Shown: one piece after another, positions 1 to 6,049 of the stretch | Layout of the letters: each line of letters starts with the position of its first letter | How positions within the stretch are numbered: the first letter of the stretch is position 1 | Source of the DNA: Actinomycetes bacterium | Lineage (GTDB): Bacteria; Actinomycetota; Acidimicrobiia; Spongiisociales; UBA5794 | NCBI GenBank assembly: GCA_023336765.1 | Contig: JAMBLL010000169.1 | Location: 1 to 8,386, forward strand | Reading direction: 5' to 3' | DNA length: 8,386 nt | Translations under genes and position numbers: made by a program | Notes under the pieces: model-generated | Database searches by the model: none | What the model was told of the DNA's origin: nothing | The model's input: the letters and a program-made list of their open reading frames with translations, nothing else

Positions 1-146
1 AGCCCGCCACACTCTGCCGCCCAGTTCGCGACACCTGATATCTGATCCGTACCCGCAATAGCGGCCCCTGCGGGCACAACCACCACGACGAGAGCCGCTG
101 CGATCGATGTCAAGGCCGCCATCGCCTTTCGCGTGAATTTCCTCAT
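1..146 (-). CDS. Secreted protein of unknown function, N-terminal fragment
   Basis: This gene runs leftward off the window, so only about 48 codons are visible. It starts at ATG (complement of 144-146). The N-terminus is a textbook signal peptide: a basic start (MRKFTRK), a hydrophobic core of Ala, Leu and Val over residues 8-28, and an A-I-A cleavage site followed by GTDQ, so the mature protein begins near residue 32. A GGAGG ribosome site lies on the minus strand at 158-162, 11 bases before the start. The visible mature part reads ISGVANWAAECGG, with one cysteine. There is no lipobox and no complete CxxCH heme motif in view. It is divergent from the oxidase operon and shares its control region, so a respiratory role is possible but unsupported. 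I do not recognise the family. Confidence 0.75.
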   Translation of the reverse strand, partial: MRKFTRKAMAALTSIAAALVVVVVPAGAAIAGTDQISGVANWAAECGG

Positions 147-157
147 ACTTCTACGTT

Positions 158-162
158 CCTCC
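158..162 (-). promoter_or_regulatory. Ribosome binding site of the leftward gene
   Basis: GGAGG on the minus strand, 11 bases upstream of the ATG of the secreted protein. It supports that start, although the spacing is a little long. Confidence 0.5.
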
Positions 163-289
163 CCGTTGTGTGCTTCCGCCAAGGACGAGCACGTCACATC
201 ATCGACCCGAACCTGTTGCCCGGATCCCCCGACAATGCCAGCACGACCTTGCAGGAACCTTGACGCAACCTCCCCCCGGCATCCGGTCC

Positions 290-345
290 TTGGACTTTGG
301 CGTCCACATCCGCAATATGTTGCGCTGTAGGACGCCAAAGTCCAA
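290..345. repeat. Long inverted repeat (possible operator or RNA hairpin)
   Basis: The left arm TTGGACTTTGGCGTCC (290-305) is perfectly complementary to the right arm GGACGCCAAAGTCCAA (330-345), giving a 16-bp stem around a 24-base centre. The centre holds a further small stem, CGCAA (311-315) with TTGCG (320-324). Each arm is itself a partial palindrome, GGAC-N6-GTCC. No T-tract follows on either strand, so this is not a standard terminator. It lies between divergent genes, about 177 bp upstream of the subunit II start. The shape fits paired binding sites for a dimeric regulator or a structured 5' leader. GGAC/GTCC half-sites recall DosR/NarL-type operators, but the spacer here is two bases longer than in the DosR consensus. 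Confidence 0.8.
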
Positions 346-379
346 AGGGGGTCAGAAAATCGTGGGCAGGAGGTGTTGT

Positions 380-457
380 GTGGGGCGGGTTGTGGTTAGG
401 ATGCCGCCAGACGGGAGGACCGAGCCGGTTTCGATGCGGCGCATCAACGCGATGTAA
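380..457 (+). CDS. Possible 25-codon leader ORF upstream of the oxidase operon
   Basis: A GTG start at 380 lies 6 bases after a strong AGGAGG (368-373). The frame reads VGRVVVRMPPDGRTEP and ends at TAA 455-457. The placement of the ribosome site is the only argument that it is translated; the peptide resembles nothing I know. The same AGGAGG could instead serve GTG at 378, which is in frame with subunit II and would add 48 residues to it, but those residues look non-coding. It may also be chance. Confidence 0.2.
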   Translation: MGRVVVRMPPDGRTEPVSMRRINAM

Positions 458-511
458 CGTGCAGGGAACTCGGTACTACTTCCCTTCGCAAAGAGTTCGT
501 GAGCGGTCGCC

Positions 512-517
512 GGGAGG
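512..517 (+). promoter_or_regulatory. Ribosome binding site deciding the ctaC start
   Basis: GGGAGG ends 4 bases before GTG 522. The spacing is short but usable. It supports starting subunit II at 522, where the protein opens directly into its signal or anchor helix, rather than at the ATG at 297, which would place the start inside the inverted repeat. Confidence 0.5.
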
Positions 518-521
518 CTTC

Positions 522-1253
522 GTGCGTAGATCGTGGATACCAGTCGTGATCCTGTGGGTTGCGTATACCGTGCTGATCGTTGTGGCTACTGCCCAATTCA
601 CCTGGTTCCCGAAGGAATGGGCACGCGAGGCTGCGGTCGTTGACGAGGCGATGCTGCTCCTGCAGTACCTTGCGGCCCCCATAATGTCGCTTGTTATGGC
701 TGTGATGACATGGTCTGTCATCGGATGGCGCACCGAGGGTGGCGCACATCGCGAGGATGGCGCTCCGGTGCGCACGAACAAGATCGTGGTCACCACATGG
801 CTGATCGTCACTTCCGCCCTTGCGATCTACGTCGTCATCAATCCTGGTTTCGTTGGCCTTGCCGAGATTCGCGGAGAACCGAGTTCTGACTATGTCATCA
901 ACCTTCAGGGCCAACAGTTCTCCTGGGAGGTCACCTACCCCAATGGTGCCACTGCTCTCGATGAACTCGTGATCCCCGTGGATGCCAGGGTTCGCTACGA
1001 CATCATTTCCATTGATGTTCTCCACTCATTCTGGGTCCCAGCCTTCCGCATCAAGATCGACGCGCTTCCTGGCATCACCACGACGGCATTCGCCACCGCG
1101 GAGGAAGAAGGGACGTTCGAGGATGATGTGAACCTGCGCATCCAGTGTGCAGAATTGTGCGGTGCGGGCCACGCAAACATGGCGATGCCGATACGGGTTG
1201 TGTCGGAAGCCGAATGGATCGAATACGTGGAGGCATTGGCTACAGATGGATAA
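522..1253 (+). CDS. ctaC: Cytochrome c oxidase subunit II
   Basis: This subunit receives electrons from a cytochrome c or other donor at its binuclear CuA centre and passes them to heme a in subunit I. From GTG 522 the protein has 243 residues. Residues 5-24 are hydrophobic and end in ATA before Gln25, which fits a cleavable signal peptide. Two membrane helices follow at about 44-68 and 88-108, with a basic cytoplasmic loop between them. The cupredoxin domain fills the rest. All CuA ligands are present: His168 (VLHSFW), Cys209, Glu211, Cys213, His217 and Met220 in CAELCGAGHANM. No heme-binding CxxCH domain is fused, so this is an aa3 rather than a caa3 subunit. It is the first gene of the operon, 24 bp before ctaD. 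The start codon is the only uncertain part. Confidence 0.95.
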   Translation: MRRSWIPVVILWVAYTVLIVVATAQFTWFPKEWAREAAVVDEAMLLLQYLAAPIMSLVMAVMTWSVIGWRTEGGAHREDGAPVRTNKIVVTTWLIVTSALAIYVVINPGFVGLAEIRGEPSSDYVINLQGQQFSWEVTYPNGATALDELVIPVDARVRYDIISIDVLHSFWVPAFRIKIDALPGITTTAFATAEEEGTFEDDVNLRIQCAELCGAGHANMAMPIRVVSEAEWIEYVEALATDG

Positions 1254-1277
1254 CTACAGAGAATCCGGGGTTCGAGT

Positions 1278-3125
1278 ATGAAGTACCTCGTACGCGCGTT
1301 CGTCCTCGGGATCGTTGGATACGCGGTGGGTGTTGGCCTGACGATGGCCATCCGCGGAGGCGGCCCCACGGATGAAGTTGCCGTCGTCATCGGGTACATC
1401 TTCGCCCTTATGGGATGGCTTGGCGGTATCGGTGGCATTGAAGCCTTCGGGCGTCAGTGGGTAGGTAAGTCGGTCGAGGTGTCCACCGCCAGGGGGTGGC
1501 GACGCTACTTCCAGTTCAGCGTCGACCACAAGGTCATAGGTATCCAATACGGCGTAACCCTTCTCAGCGTCCTGCTGATTGGCGGGATAGCAGCCATGAT
1601 CATGCGAGTGGAACTGGCATCGCCAGGCGTCGGGATCGTTGACCTCGACGACTTCAACAAGATCGTGTCGATGCACGGCATCCTGATGGTGGCTGTGGCC
1701 GTTGCGGGGATCATCGGTGCCTTCGGGAACTACATCATCCCGATCCAGATCGGCGCTCAGGACATGGCCTTCCCGAGGCTGAACGCGATCGGGTTCTGGC
1801 TCGTGCCACCGGTGGCGATCGCCCTGTTGATGTCGCCGCTCCTCGGCGCGTTCAACGCTGGATGGACCTCGTACGCCCCGCTTTCGGTCACCAATGAGAG
1901 CGGGCAGATCCTCTTCAACATGGCCATCGTGACGTTCGGTATGTCGTCGATTCTTGGCGGGATCAACATCATCACAACGGTTATCACCATGCGAGCACCT
2001 GGCATGACCTGGGGTCGCCTACCCATCTTCACATGGGCTGGTCTGGCCACCTCCGTTCTTGCGTTCGCTGTGACCCAGTTCTTCGCAGCGGCAGTGATTC
2101 TCATCACGATGGACAGGGTCGCCGGAACGAGCTTCTTCCAACCTGACGTGGGAAGCGCCCTCCTGTACGAGCACATCTTCTGGTTCTATTCGCACCCTGC
2201 TGTCTACATCATGGTGCTGCCAGGGTTCGGGGTGATCCTCGAGATCGTGACCACGTTCTCCCGAAAGCCGTTGTTCGCGTACAAGGCTGTCGTCGCCTCA
2301 TTGTTCGCGATCGTCGGACTCTCTGTGGTTGTGTGGGCCCACCACATGTTCACGTCGGGCATGGCCAACTTCCTACATGGCCCCTTCATGATCATCACCG
2401 AGGCCATCTCCATCCCAACCGGGGTCATCTTCCTTGGGATCCTTGGGACGTTGTGGCAGGGAAGGCTCTGGTTCAGGACACCTCTTGTGATCGCGTTCGG
2501 TTGGCTCTTCAACTTCACGATCGGCGGAATCACGGGCATATTCCTCGCGGACGTGGCAACGGATATCCATCTTCACGACACCTACTTCGTGGTTGCCCAC
2601 TTCCACTACACCATCGTCGGTGGTTCGATCTTCGCCCTCATCGCGGCTGTGTTCTACTGGTTCCCCAAGATCACGGGCCGTATGTACAACGAGAAGGCCG
2701 GGTCCATCTTCGGTGTGTGGTTGACGGTGTTCTTCAACCTCACCTTCATCCCTCTCTTCTGGGCAGGCATGAACGGCATGAACCGGCGCATCGGTGATTA
2801 CCCGGACGCGTTCGAAGGGGCGAACAAGTTCGCGTCTGTGTCTGCTTTGATCCTTGGAGCGAGTTTCCTGCTCTTCGTGGGGAACCTGCTGTACTCGGCT
2901 CTGTGGGGACCAAAGGTCGGTCCTAACCCTTGGAACGCCCGCACCCTCGAGTGGCTGATCCCGTCTCCGCCGCCCGAGCACAACTTCACGTCCCAGCCCG
3001 TCGTCATCGGAAGCCCATACGCCTACGGCGTCAAAGGTTCCGTACATGCCTACTTCCCCGATGCCAACGAGGGCGATGACCCTGGCGACGGCAGTGCCCA
3101 GAACCAGGAGACTGTACTCGCATGA
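1278..3125 (+). CDS. ctaD: Cytochrome c oxidase subunit I, A2-type
   Basis: The catalytic, proton-pumping core that reduces O2 to water at the heme a3-CuB centre. It has 615 residues; the heme-copper oxidase domain begins near residue 72 (GWRRYFQFSVDHK). Heme a ligands are His133 and His443, the heme a3 ligand is His441, and CuB ligands are His306, His355 and His356. The cross-linked tyrosine is Tyr310. Arg503-Arg504 hold the propionates and His433-Asp434 match the Mg site. FWFYSHPAVY (301-310) lacks the A1-type glutamate (Ala308 instead) and carries Tyr304-Ser305, the A2 signature. D-channel residues Asn151, Asp162 and Asn169 are kept. The K-channel threonines Thr374 and Thr381 are kept, but the lysine position is Ile384. 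Residues 1-70 are an unusual extension with two likely helices (5-25, 33-53). The start at ATG 1278 has GGGG at 1267-1270. It overlaps ctaF by 4 bp. Confidence 0.97.
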   Translation: MKYLVRAFVLGIVGYAVGVGLTMAIRGGGPTDEVAVVIGYIFALMGWLGGIGGIEAFGRQWVGKSVEVSTARGWRRYFQFSVDHKVIGIQYGVTLLSVLLIGGIAAMIMRVELASPGVGIVDLDDFNKIVSMHGILMVAVAVAGIIGAFGNYIIPIQIGAQDMAFPRLNAIGFWLVPPVAIALLMSPLLGAFNAGWTSYAPLSVTNESGQILFNMAIVTFGMSSILGGINIITTVITMRAPGMTWGRLPIFTWAGLATSVLAFAVTQFFAAAVILITMDRVAGTSFFQPDVGSALLYEHIFWFYSHPAVYIMVLPGFGVILEIVTTFSRKPLFAYKAVVASLFAIVGLSVVVWAHHMFTSGMANFLHGPFMIITEAISIPTGVIFLGILGTLWQGRLWFRTPLVIAFGWLFNFTIGGITGIFLADVATDIHLHDTYFVVAHFHYTIVGGSIFALIAAVFYWFPKITGRMYNEKAGSIFGVWLTVFFNLTFIPLFWAGMNGMNRRIGDYPDAFEGANKFASVSALILGASFLLFVGNLLYSALWGPKVGPNPWNARTLEWLIPSPPPEHNFTSQPVVIGSPYAYGVKGSVHAYFPDANEGDDPGDGSAQNQETVLA

Positions 3126-3361
3126 CAACCGACCAGCAAACAACTGACAAGCAGGCAATCGACAGCGAGAACCTCAAGAAGGCGACCCGCAGAGGCGTCA
3201 TCGCAGCTGTGATCCTTGCGGTGCTGACCGTGATCGAGTTCTTCGTTGCTACCGGAGTTGAGAACCCCCTCCTGCCGCTCCTCCCGTTCGTGCTCCTGAA
3301 GGGATGGATTATCCTCGATACCTTCATGCACGTGCGCGCACTGTGGAGCGATGATCACTGA
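3122..3361 (+). CDS. ctaF: Cytochrome c oxidase subunit IV (COX4_pro type)
   Basis: A small accessory membrane subunit of bacterial aa3/caa3 oxidases, thought to stabilise the complex. It has 79 residues: a polar N-terminus (1-22), a first helix at about 24-44, and a second at about 50-66. It ends in the family's typical pattern, Lys60 followed by FMH (68-70) and Arg72. Its ATG overlaps the ctaD stop in ATGA, and its own TGA shares one base with the ctaE ATG, so translation is probably coupled. Identification rests on this pattern, the size and the position between subunits I and III. Confidence 0.88.
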   Translation: MTTDQQTTDKQAIDSENLKKATRRGVIAAVILAVLTVIEFFVATGVENPLLPLLPFVLLKGWIILDTFMHVRALWSDDH

Positions 3362-3960
3362 TGACAACGCTTGACACCACGCCAGAGGAAGCAACGGCCG
3401 AGTCCCACGGTGAGTATCACCAGGACATGTCCTTCCAACCGAAGGCGAACCGCATCGGCCTCTGGCTGTTCATCGTCTCAGAGACGTTCCTGTTCGGCGC
3501 GTTCCTGTCCGCCCGTTGGTTCTCAACCGGGACGCTCAAGCCGGAAGAACTCAACCAGGCACTTGCGCTCCTGCTTACGATCGTGCTCCTCGTCTCGTCG
3601 ATTAGTGCCTATCTCGCTGAGACGTCGATCAAGTACGACCACCGTAGGAACTTCGTTCTGTTCATCGTATTCACGATTGTGATGGGGCTGATCTTCATGG
3701 GGGGCGTGACCATCGAGATCAAGGAAGCACTCCACGCCTACCCGCCAGAGACACCGTACGGAACCTCGTACTTCATGCTCATCGGCCTGCATGCCTTCCA
3801 CGTGATAACCGGTCTCCTGGCGCTCACGATGGTCCTGATTCTCGGCCTCAAAGGACACTATGGATCCAAGCAGTATTGGGGCGTCGAGGGGGTTGTCAAG
3901 TACTGGCACTTCGTTGACCTCGCGTGGGTGATCATCTACCCAACCCTCTATCTCTTCTAG
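3361..3960 (+). CDS. ctaE: Cytochrome c oxidase subunit III
   Basis: A core membrane subunit beside subunit I that supports proton uptake through the D-channel and protects the oxidase from turnover inactivation. It has 199 residues in the short five-helix form, with helices near 31-52, 65-88, 97-118, 135-163 and 178-198. Family motifs are visible: FIVSETFLFGAF with Glu41 in the first helix, GLHAFHVITG (142-151) and YWHFVDLAWV (181-190). The soluble N-terminus of about 30 residues is rich in Glu and Thr. The gene overlaps ctaF by one base (TGATG), and its TAG is followed after 2 bp by the first cupredoxin-like gene. Confidence 0.95.
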   Translation: MTTLDTTPEEATAESHGEYHQDMSFQPKANRIGLWLFIVSETFLFGAFLSARWFSTGTLKPEELNQALALLLTIVLLVSSISAYLAETSIKYDHRRNFVLFIVFTIVMGLIFMGGVTIEIKEALHAYPPETPYGTSYFMLIGLHAFHVITGLLALTMVLILGLKGHYGSKQYWGVEGVVKYWHFVDLAWVIIYPTLYLF

Positions 3961-3962
3961 CC

Positions 3963-4553
3963 ATGGCTACCGACACGATCACCGAGTCGGACAAGAAACC
4001 TCCGATATCGCGCAAGCGGAGGATCATTGAGGCCATTGCACTGATCGTTGGATCAACGCTTGTAATCGGAACCCTTTCGTCCATTGCGTTGCTCATCTAC
4101 ACGAAGGATGCGAACGAACCCACGGTTCACGTGCTCGATATCCCCCTCGGGTCGTATGACCGGATCCTTGAGGGTGAGAACGTGCTCGACATCCCCTCGA
4201 CGTGGGCCTTCTATGCAGGCGATGCGATCGTGCTCGACAACAAGGACGACGTCACCCACACGATCGGTACGTGGTCGGTGCCGCCGAATACAACGAGAAG
4301 GTTCGGACTTCAACCAGCCTTCGGCGGGAACTTCACATGCAGCCTGCTCCCTTCGGGAACGGTGACGCTTGATATCCAGCCGAGGGGGTACGACTTCTCG
4401 ATAATCGCCCTCACCACATTCGGATTCGGGATGTCCGTTGGTGTGATCCTGATCATCGGTCTGACCATGATGCGTGCAATGGGTCATGACGAGGACGATG
4501 ACTGGGTGGACGTCGCGTTCAACGGCGAGGCCAGGACCGACGTCCACGTGTGA
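3963..4553 (+). CDS. Membrane-anchored cupredoxin-like protein 1 (Cys kept, His lost)
   Basis: It has 196 residues from ATG 3963. No ribosome site precedes it, so translation probably couples to ctaE, 2 bp upstream. An ATG at 3924 inside ctaE is an unlikely alternative. Layout: basic cytoplasmic N-terminus (SRKRR), helix at about 20-46, extracytoplasmic domain at 52-142, second helix at about 145-170, then an acidic cytoplasmic tail with RAMG and DDDWVD. The domain resembles single-copper cupredoxins: GENVLDIP, LDNKDDVTHTIG with His99, then NFTCSLLPSG with Cys126. In the family pattern (C-x-x-H-P) the second histidine should be residue 129, which is Leu (CTC, one base from CAC). No methionine ligand follows. 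It is a clear paralog of the next gene. Function unknown; oxidase assembly or an accessory subunit is inference. Confidence 0.8.
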   Translation: MATDTITESDKKPPISRKRRIIEAIALIVGSTLVIGTLSSIALLIYTKDANEPTVHVLDIPLGSYDRILEGENVLDIPSTWAFYAGDAIVLDNKDDVTHTIGTWSVPPNTTRRFGLQPAFGGNFTCSLLPSGTVTLDIQPRGYDFSIIALTTFGFGMSVGVILIIGLTMMRAMGHDEDDDWVDVAFNGEARTDVHV

Positions 4554-5110
4554 CCGAGCCAATCGACATCCACACGATGAGCCAGGAACCCAGCCAGATT
4601 CCGGCATGGCGCCGCCTGTTGGAGTTGTGCGTGTTCGTTGCCCTGTCCACCCTGGTGGTGTTCGTCCTGTCGGCTATTGGCCTTGTGCTCTACACACAGG
4701 GCACCGCAGGCACAGGCGATGTCACTGTGGTGATACCTGTTGGATCAAGTGAACTGATCACCGATGGCGAGAACGTACTCGACGTGCCACCGGTTTGGAC
4801 GTTCAGCACCGATGACACGTTGACGCTCGACAATCGTGACCTCGTTGCACACACGCTCGGGGATCAATCTGTCGCAGCGAATCAATCGTTGGTCATCGTG
4901 ATGGACCTCCCTTCAGATCGCGATCTTCCAACGACGCTCCACCCGTTGGGTGTCGTGACTGTGAACGTCGAACCGAGCGGCTATGACTTCTCCCTGATCG
5001 CGTACCCGACCTTCGCTTTCGGGATCTCCGTGGGGATCATCGTGTACGTCGGTTTCTCGATCGCCCGTGCAATGGGCCGCCACGACGACGAGGACTGGGT
5101 CGACAGATAA
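4550..5110 (+). CDS. Membrane-anchored cupredoxin-like protein 2 (His kept, Cys lost)
   Basis: It has 186 residues from GTG 4550, which overlaps the previous stop in GTGA. ATG 4577 is an alternative start that removes nine residues. It has the same architecture as its upstream neighbour: helix at about 23-48, extracytoplasmic cupredoxin-like domain at 57-144, helix at about 148-171, and a short acidic tail (RAMG, then EDWVD). Shared stretches include GENVLDVP, LDNRDLVAHTLG with His101, and EPSGYDFSLIA. Aligned through GYDFS, the copper Cys position is Thr128, while the following His is kept as His131 (TTLHPLG), the reverse of the first copy. A normal type 1 copper site is therefore unlikely in either protein alone. 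The tandem pair arose by duplication and divergence. I do not know a named family for this two-helix form. Confidence 0.8.
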   Translation: MTEPIDIHTMSQEPSQIPAWRRLLELCVFVALSTLVVFVLSAIGLVLYTQGTAGTGDVTVVIPVGSSELITDGENVLDVPPVWTFSTDDTLTLDNRDLVAHTLGDQSVAANQSLVIVMDLPSDRDLPTTLHPLGVVTVNVEPSGYDFSLIAYPTFAFGISVGIIVYVGFSIARAMGRHDDEDWVDR

Positions 5111-5125
5111 TCTCGGAATCTGATC

Positions 5126-5157
5126 CGTTCGAACTGGTTGTACCCAGCAGCCGAACG
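5126..5157. repeat. Weak imperfect hairpin between the cupredoxin pair and the next gene
   Basis: CGTTCG (5126-5131) pairs with CGAACG (5152-5157), and CTGG (5134-5137) pairs with CCAG (5144-5147) inside it. No T-tract follows, so it is at best an attenuator or processing site within the 63-bp gap, and may be chance. Confidence 0.3.
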
Positions 5158-5173
5158 AAGGGTCTGTTCCATC

Positions 5174-5968
5174 ATGAGCATCACCGTCCTGCCCACCGAA
5201 TGGGAACCAACGAGAGCATCTCTGCAACGCTACGCACATGCCGTAACAGCGCTCCCACGAGCAGGGGCACCTTCGCACGCACGCTGGGCCCAGGTGGCCA
5301 TGGATGTGACTCCGTACGGGCTCGTAGCCGCCGCAACGCCGCTTGGCGACGGCACCGAGCTTGTCTCGACGATCAACCTCAAGGAGCATCAGATCGTGAT
5401 CACAGCGGGAGATACAACCAGCGTGTTCGATCTCACCGAGGGTCCATCTCCCCAGGAAGTCGGCGAAGTTATCGCGGCTATTGCATCTGATCACGGTGCG
5501 TCGATCGAGGTGGATGTGTCGCGCTATGACGATGATTCGGTCCAGGTCTATGACCCGGCCCACGCAGCGGCGTTCCTCGATGTCGCAACATCGGTAGCTG
5601 ACGCCTTCTCCCAGATCAACGACGGAATCGATGGCGAGATCACAGGGCCACATCTGTGGCCCCACGGCTTCGACATCGCGACCGAGTGGTATTCGGACAA
5701 GATGGTCGATTACGACGGTACACCGACGAGCGCGCAGATCGCGATCGGCTGGTACCCAACAGGAGATGCTTACTTCTATGCGAACCCGTGGCCGTTCGAG
5801 GACTCATGGGCCGAGGTCGACTTGCCGGGTAGTGCCTCATGGAACACCGAAGGCTGGTACGGAGCATTGCTCAAGGTTTCCGATGTTCCTGAGGACGCCG
5901 GAGTCGAGGCTGTTGTTGCGCTCGGCGAGACGGTCCATGCCACGGCACGGGATTCTCTTGTGAGCTAG
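5174..5968 (+). CDS. DUF5996-like protein of unknown function
   Basis: A soluble protein of 264 residues from ATG 5174, with AAGGG at 5158-5162 upstream; a TTG at 5138 is less likely. There is no signal peptide or membrane helix. The order of blocks resembles DUF5996 as I remember it: WEPTRASLQRYAHAV near the N-terminus (10-24), ARWAQVAMDVTPYGL (36-50), an acidic and hydrophobic middle ending in VQVYDPAHAAAF, then GPHLWPHGFDIATEWY (158-173), IGWYPTGDAYFYANPWP (190-206) and a Trp-rich segment around SWNTEGWYG. It is strongly acidic overall. No catalytic motif is recognisable and the family has no known function. It may be the last gene of the oxidase transcript or its own unit. Confidence 0.65.
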   Translation: MSITVLPTEWEPTRASLQRYAHAVTALPRAGAPSHARWAQVAMDVTPYGLVAAATPLGDGTELVSTINLKEHQIVITAGDTTSVFDLTEGPSPQEVGEVIAAIASDHGASIEVDVSRYDDDSVQVYDPAHAAAFLDVATSVADAFSQINDGIDGEITGPHLWPHGFDIATEWYSDKMVDYDGTPTSAQIAIGWYPTGDAYFYANPWPFEDSWAEVDLPGSASWNTEGWYGALLKVSDVPEDAGVEAVVALGETVHATARDSLVS

Positions 5969-5992
5969 CCAGATATGGCATCTGACGACGAT

Positions 5993-5997
5993 GGAGG
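5993..5997 (+). promoter_or_regulatory. Strong ribosome site preceding a mini-ORF rather than ppa itself
   Basis: GGAGG lies 7 bases before GTG 6005 but 52 bases before ATG 6050 of the pyrophosphatase. The best Shine-Dalgarno sequence in this gap therefore points at the short leader frame, not at the main gene. Confidence 0.45.
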
Positions 5998-6004
5998 AAC
6001 AAAC

Positions 6005-6040
6005 GTGCGGTTCAGACCCTACGTCCCCATTTTGTGGTAA
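6005..6040 (+). CDS. Possible 11-codon leader peptide upstream of ppa
   Basis: GTG 6005 opens a frame reading VRFRPYVPILW and stops at TAA 6038-6040, 9 bases before the pyrophosphatase ATG and in the same frame. A strong GGAGG with optimal spacing precedes it, while ATG 6050 has no obvious ribosome site. Ribosomes ending at 6040 could re-initiate at 6050, which would couple the two. The peptide has no run of one amino acid of the kind seen in classical attenuators. Chance or a sequencing error at the TAA are alternatives. Confidence 0.3.
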   Translation: MRFRPYVPILW

Positions 6041-6049
6041 ACATCGTGT

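Larger units (their letters stand above)
147..521. promoter_or_regulatory. Divergent intergenic control region
   Basis: This stretch separates the leftward secreted-protein gene from the rightward oxidase operon and must hold promoters for both. The clearest structure is the long inverted repeat at 290-345. An AGGAGG ribosome-site sequence at 368-373 implies that the rightward transcript begins upstream of it. TTGACG at 260-265 resembles a -35 box, but no convincing -10 lies at the right distance. TTGTGT at 376-381 with TAGGAT at 397-402 is a poor pair with a 15-base spacer. I therefore place no promoter precisely. The open frames crossing this region are rich in Cys, Arg, Trp and Pro and look non-coding. 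Confidence 0.6.

Noticed and set aside
1..146. Cytochrome c signature in the leftward protein
   Set aside because: The visible end reads ECGG and the next codon begins CT, which is Leu, so a CxxCH motif does not form at this cysteine.
290..345. Intrinsic terminator
   Set aside because: The stem is strong but no T-tract follows on either strand, and the genes on both sides diverge from it rather than end at it.
290..345. Canonical DosR box
   Set aside because: GGAC and GTCC half-sites are present, but the gap between them is 6 bases rather than the 4 of the DosR consensus, so only a loose resemblance can be claimed.
297..521. Longer subunit II starting at ATG 297
   Set aside because: The extra 75 residues are rich in Cys, Arg, Gly and Trp, overlap the inverted repeat, and lack a ribosome site. 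GTG 522 has GGGAGG and starts at the signal/anchor helix.
2373..3158. Long minus-strand open frame opposite subunit I
   Set aside because: Its Arg/Glu/Val-rich translation has no domain, and the plus strand carries conserved heme-copper oxidase motifs throughout.
5126..5157. Terminator of the oxidase operon
   Set aside because: The stem is short and interrupted and no T-run follows it.
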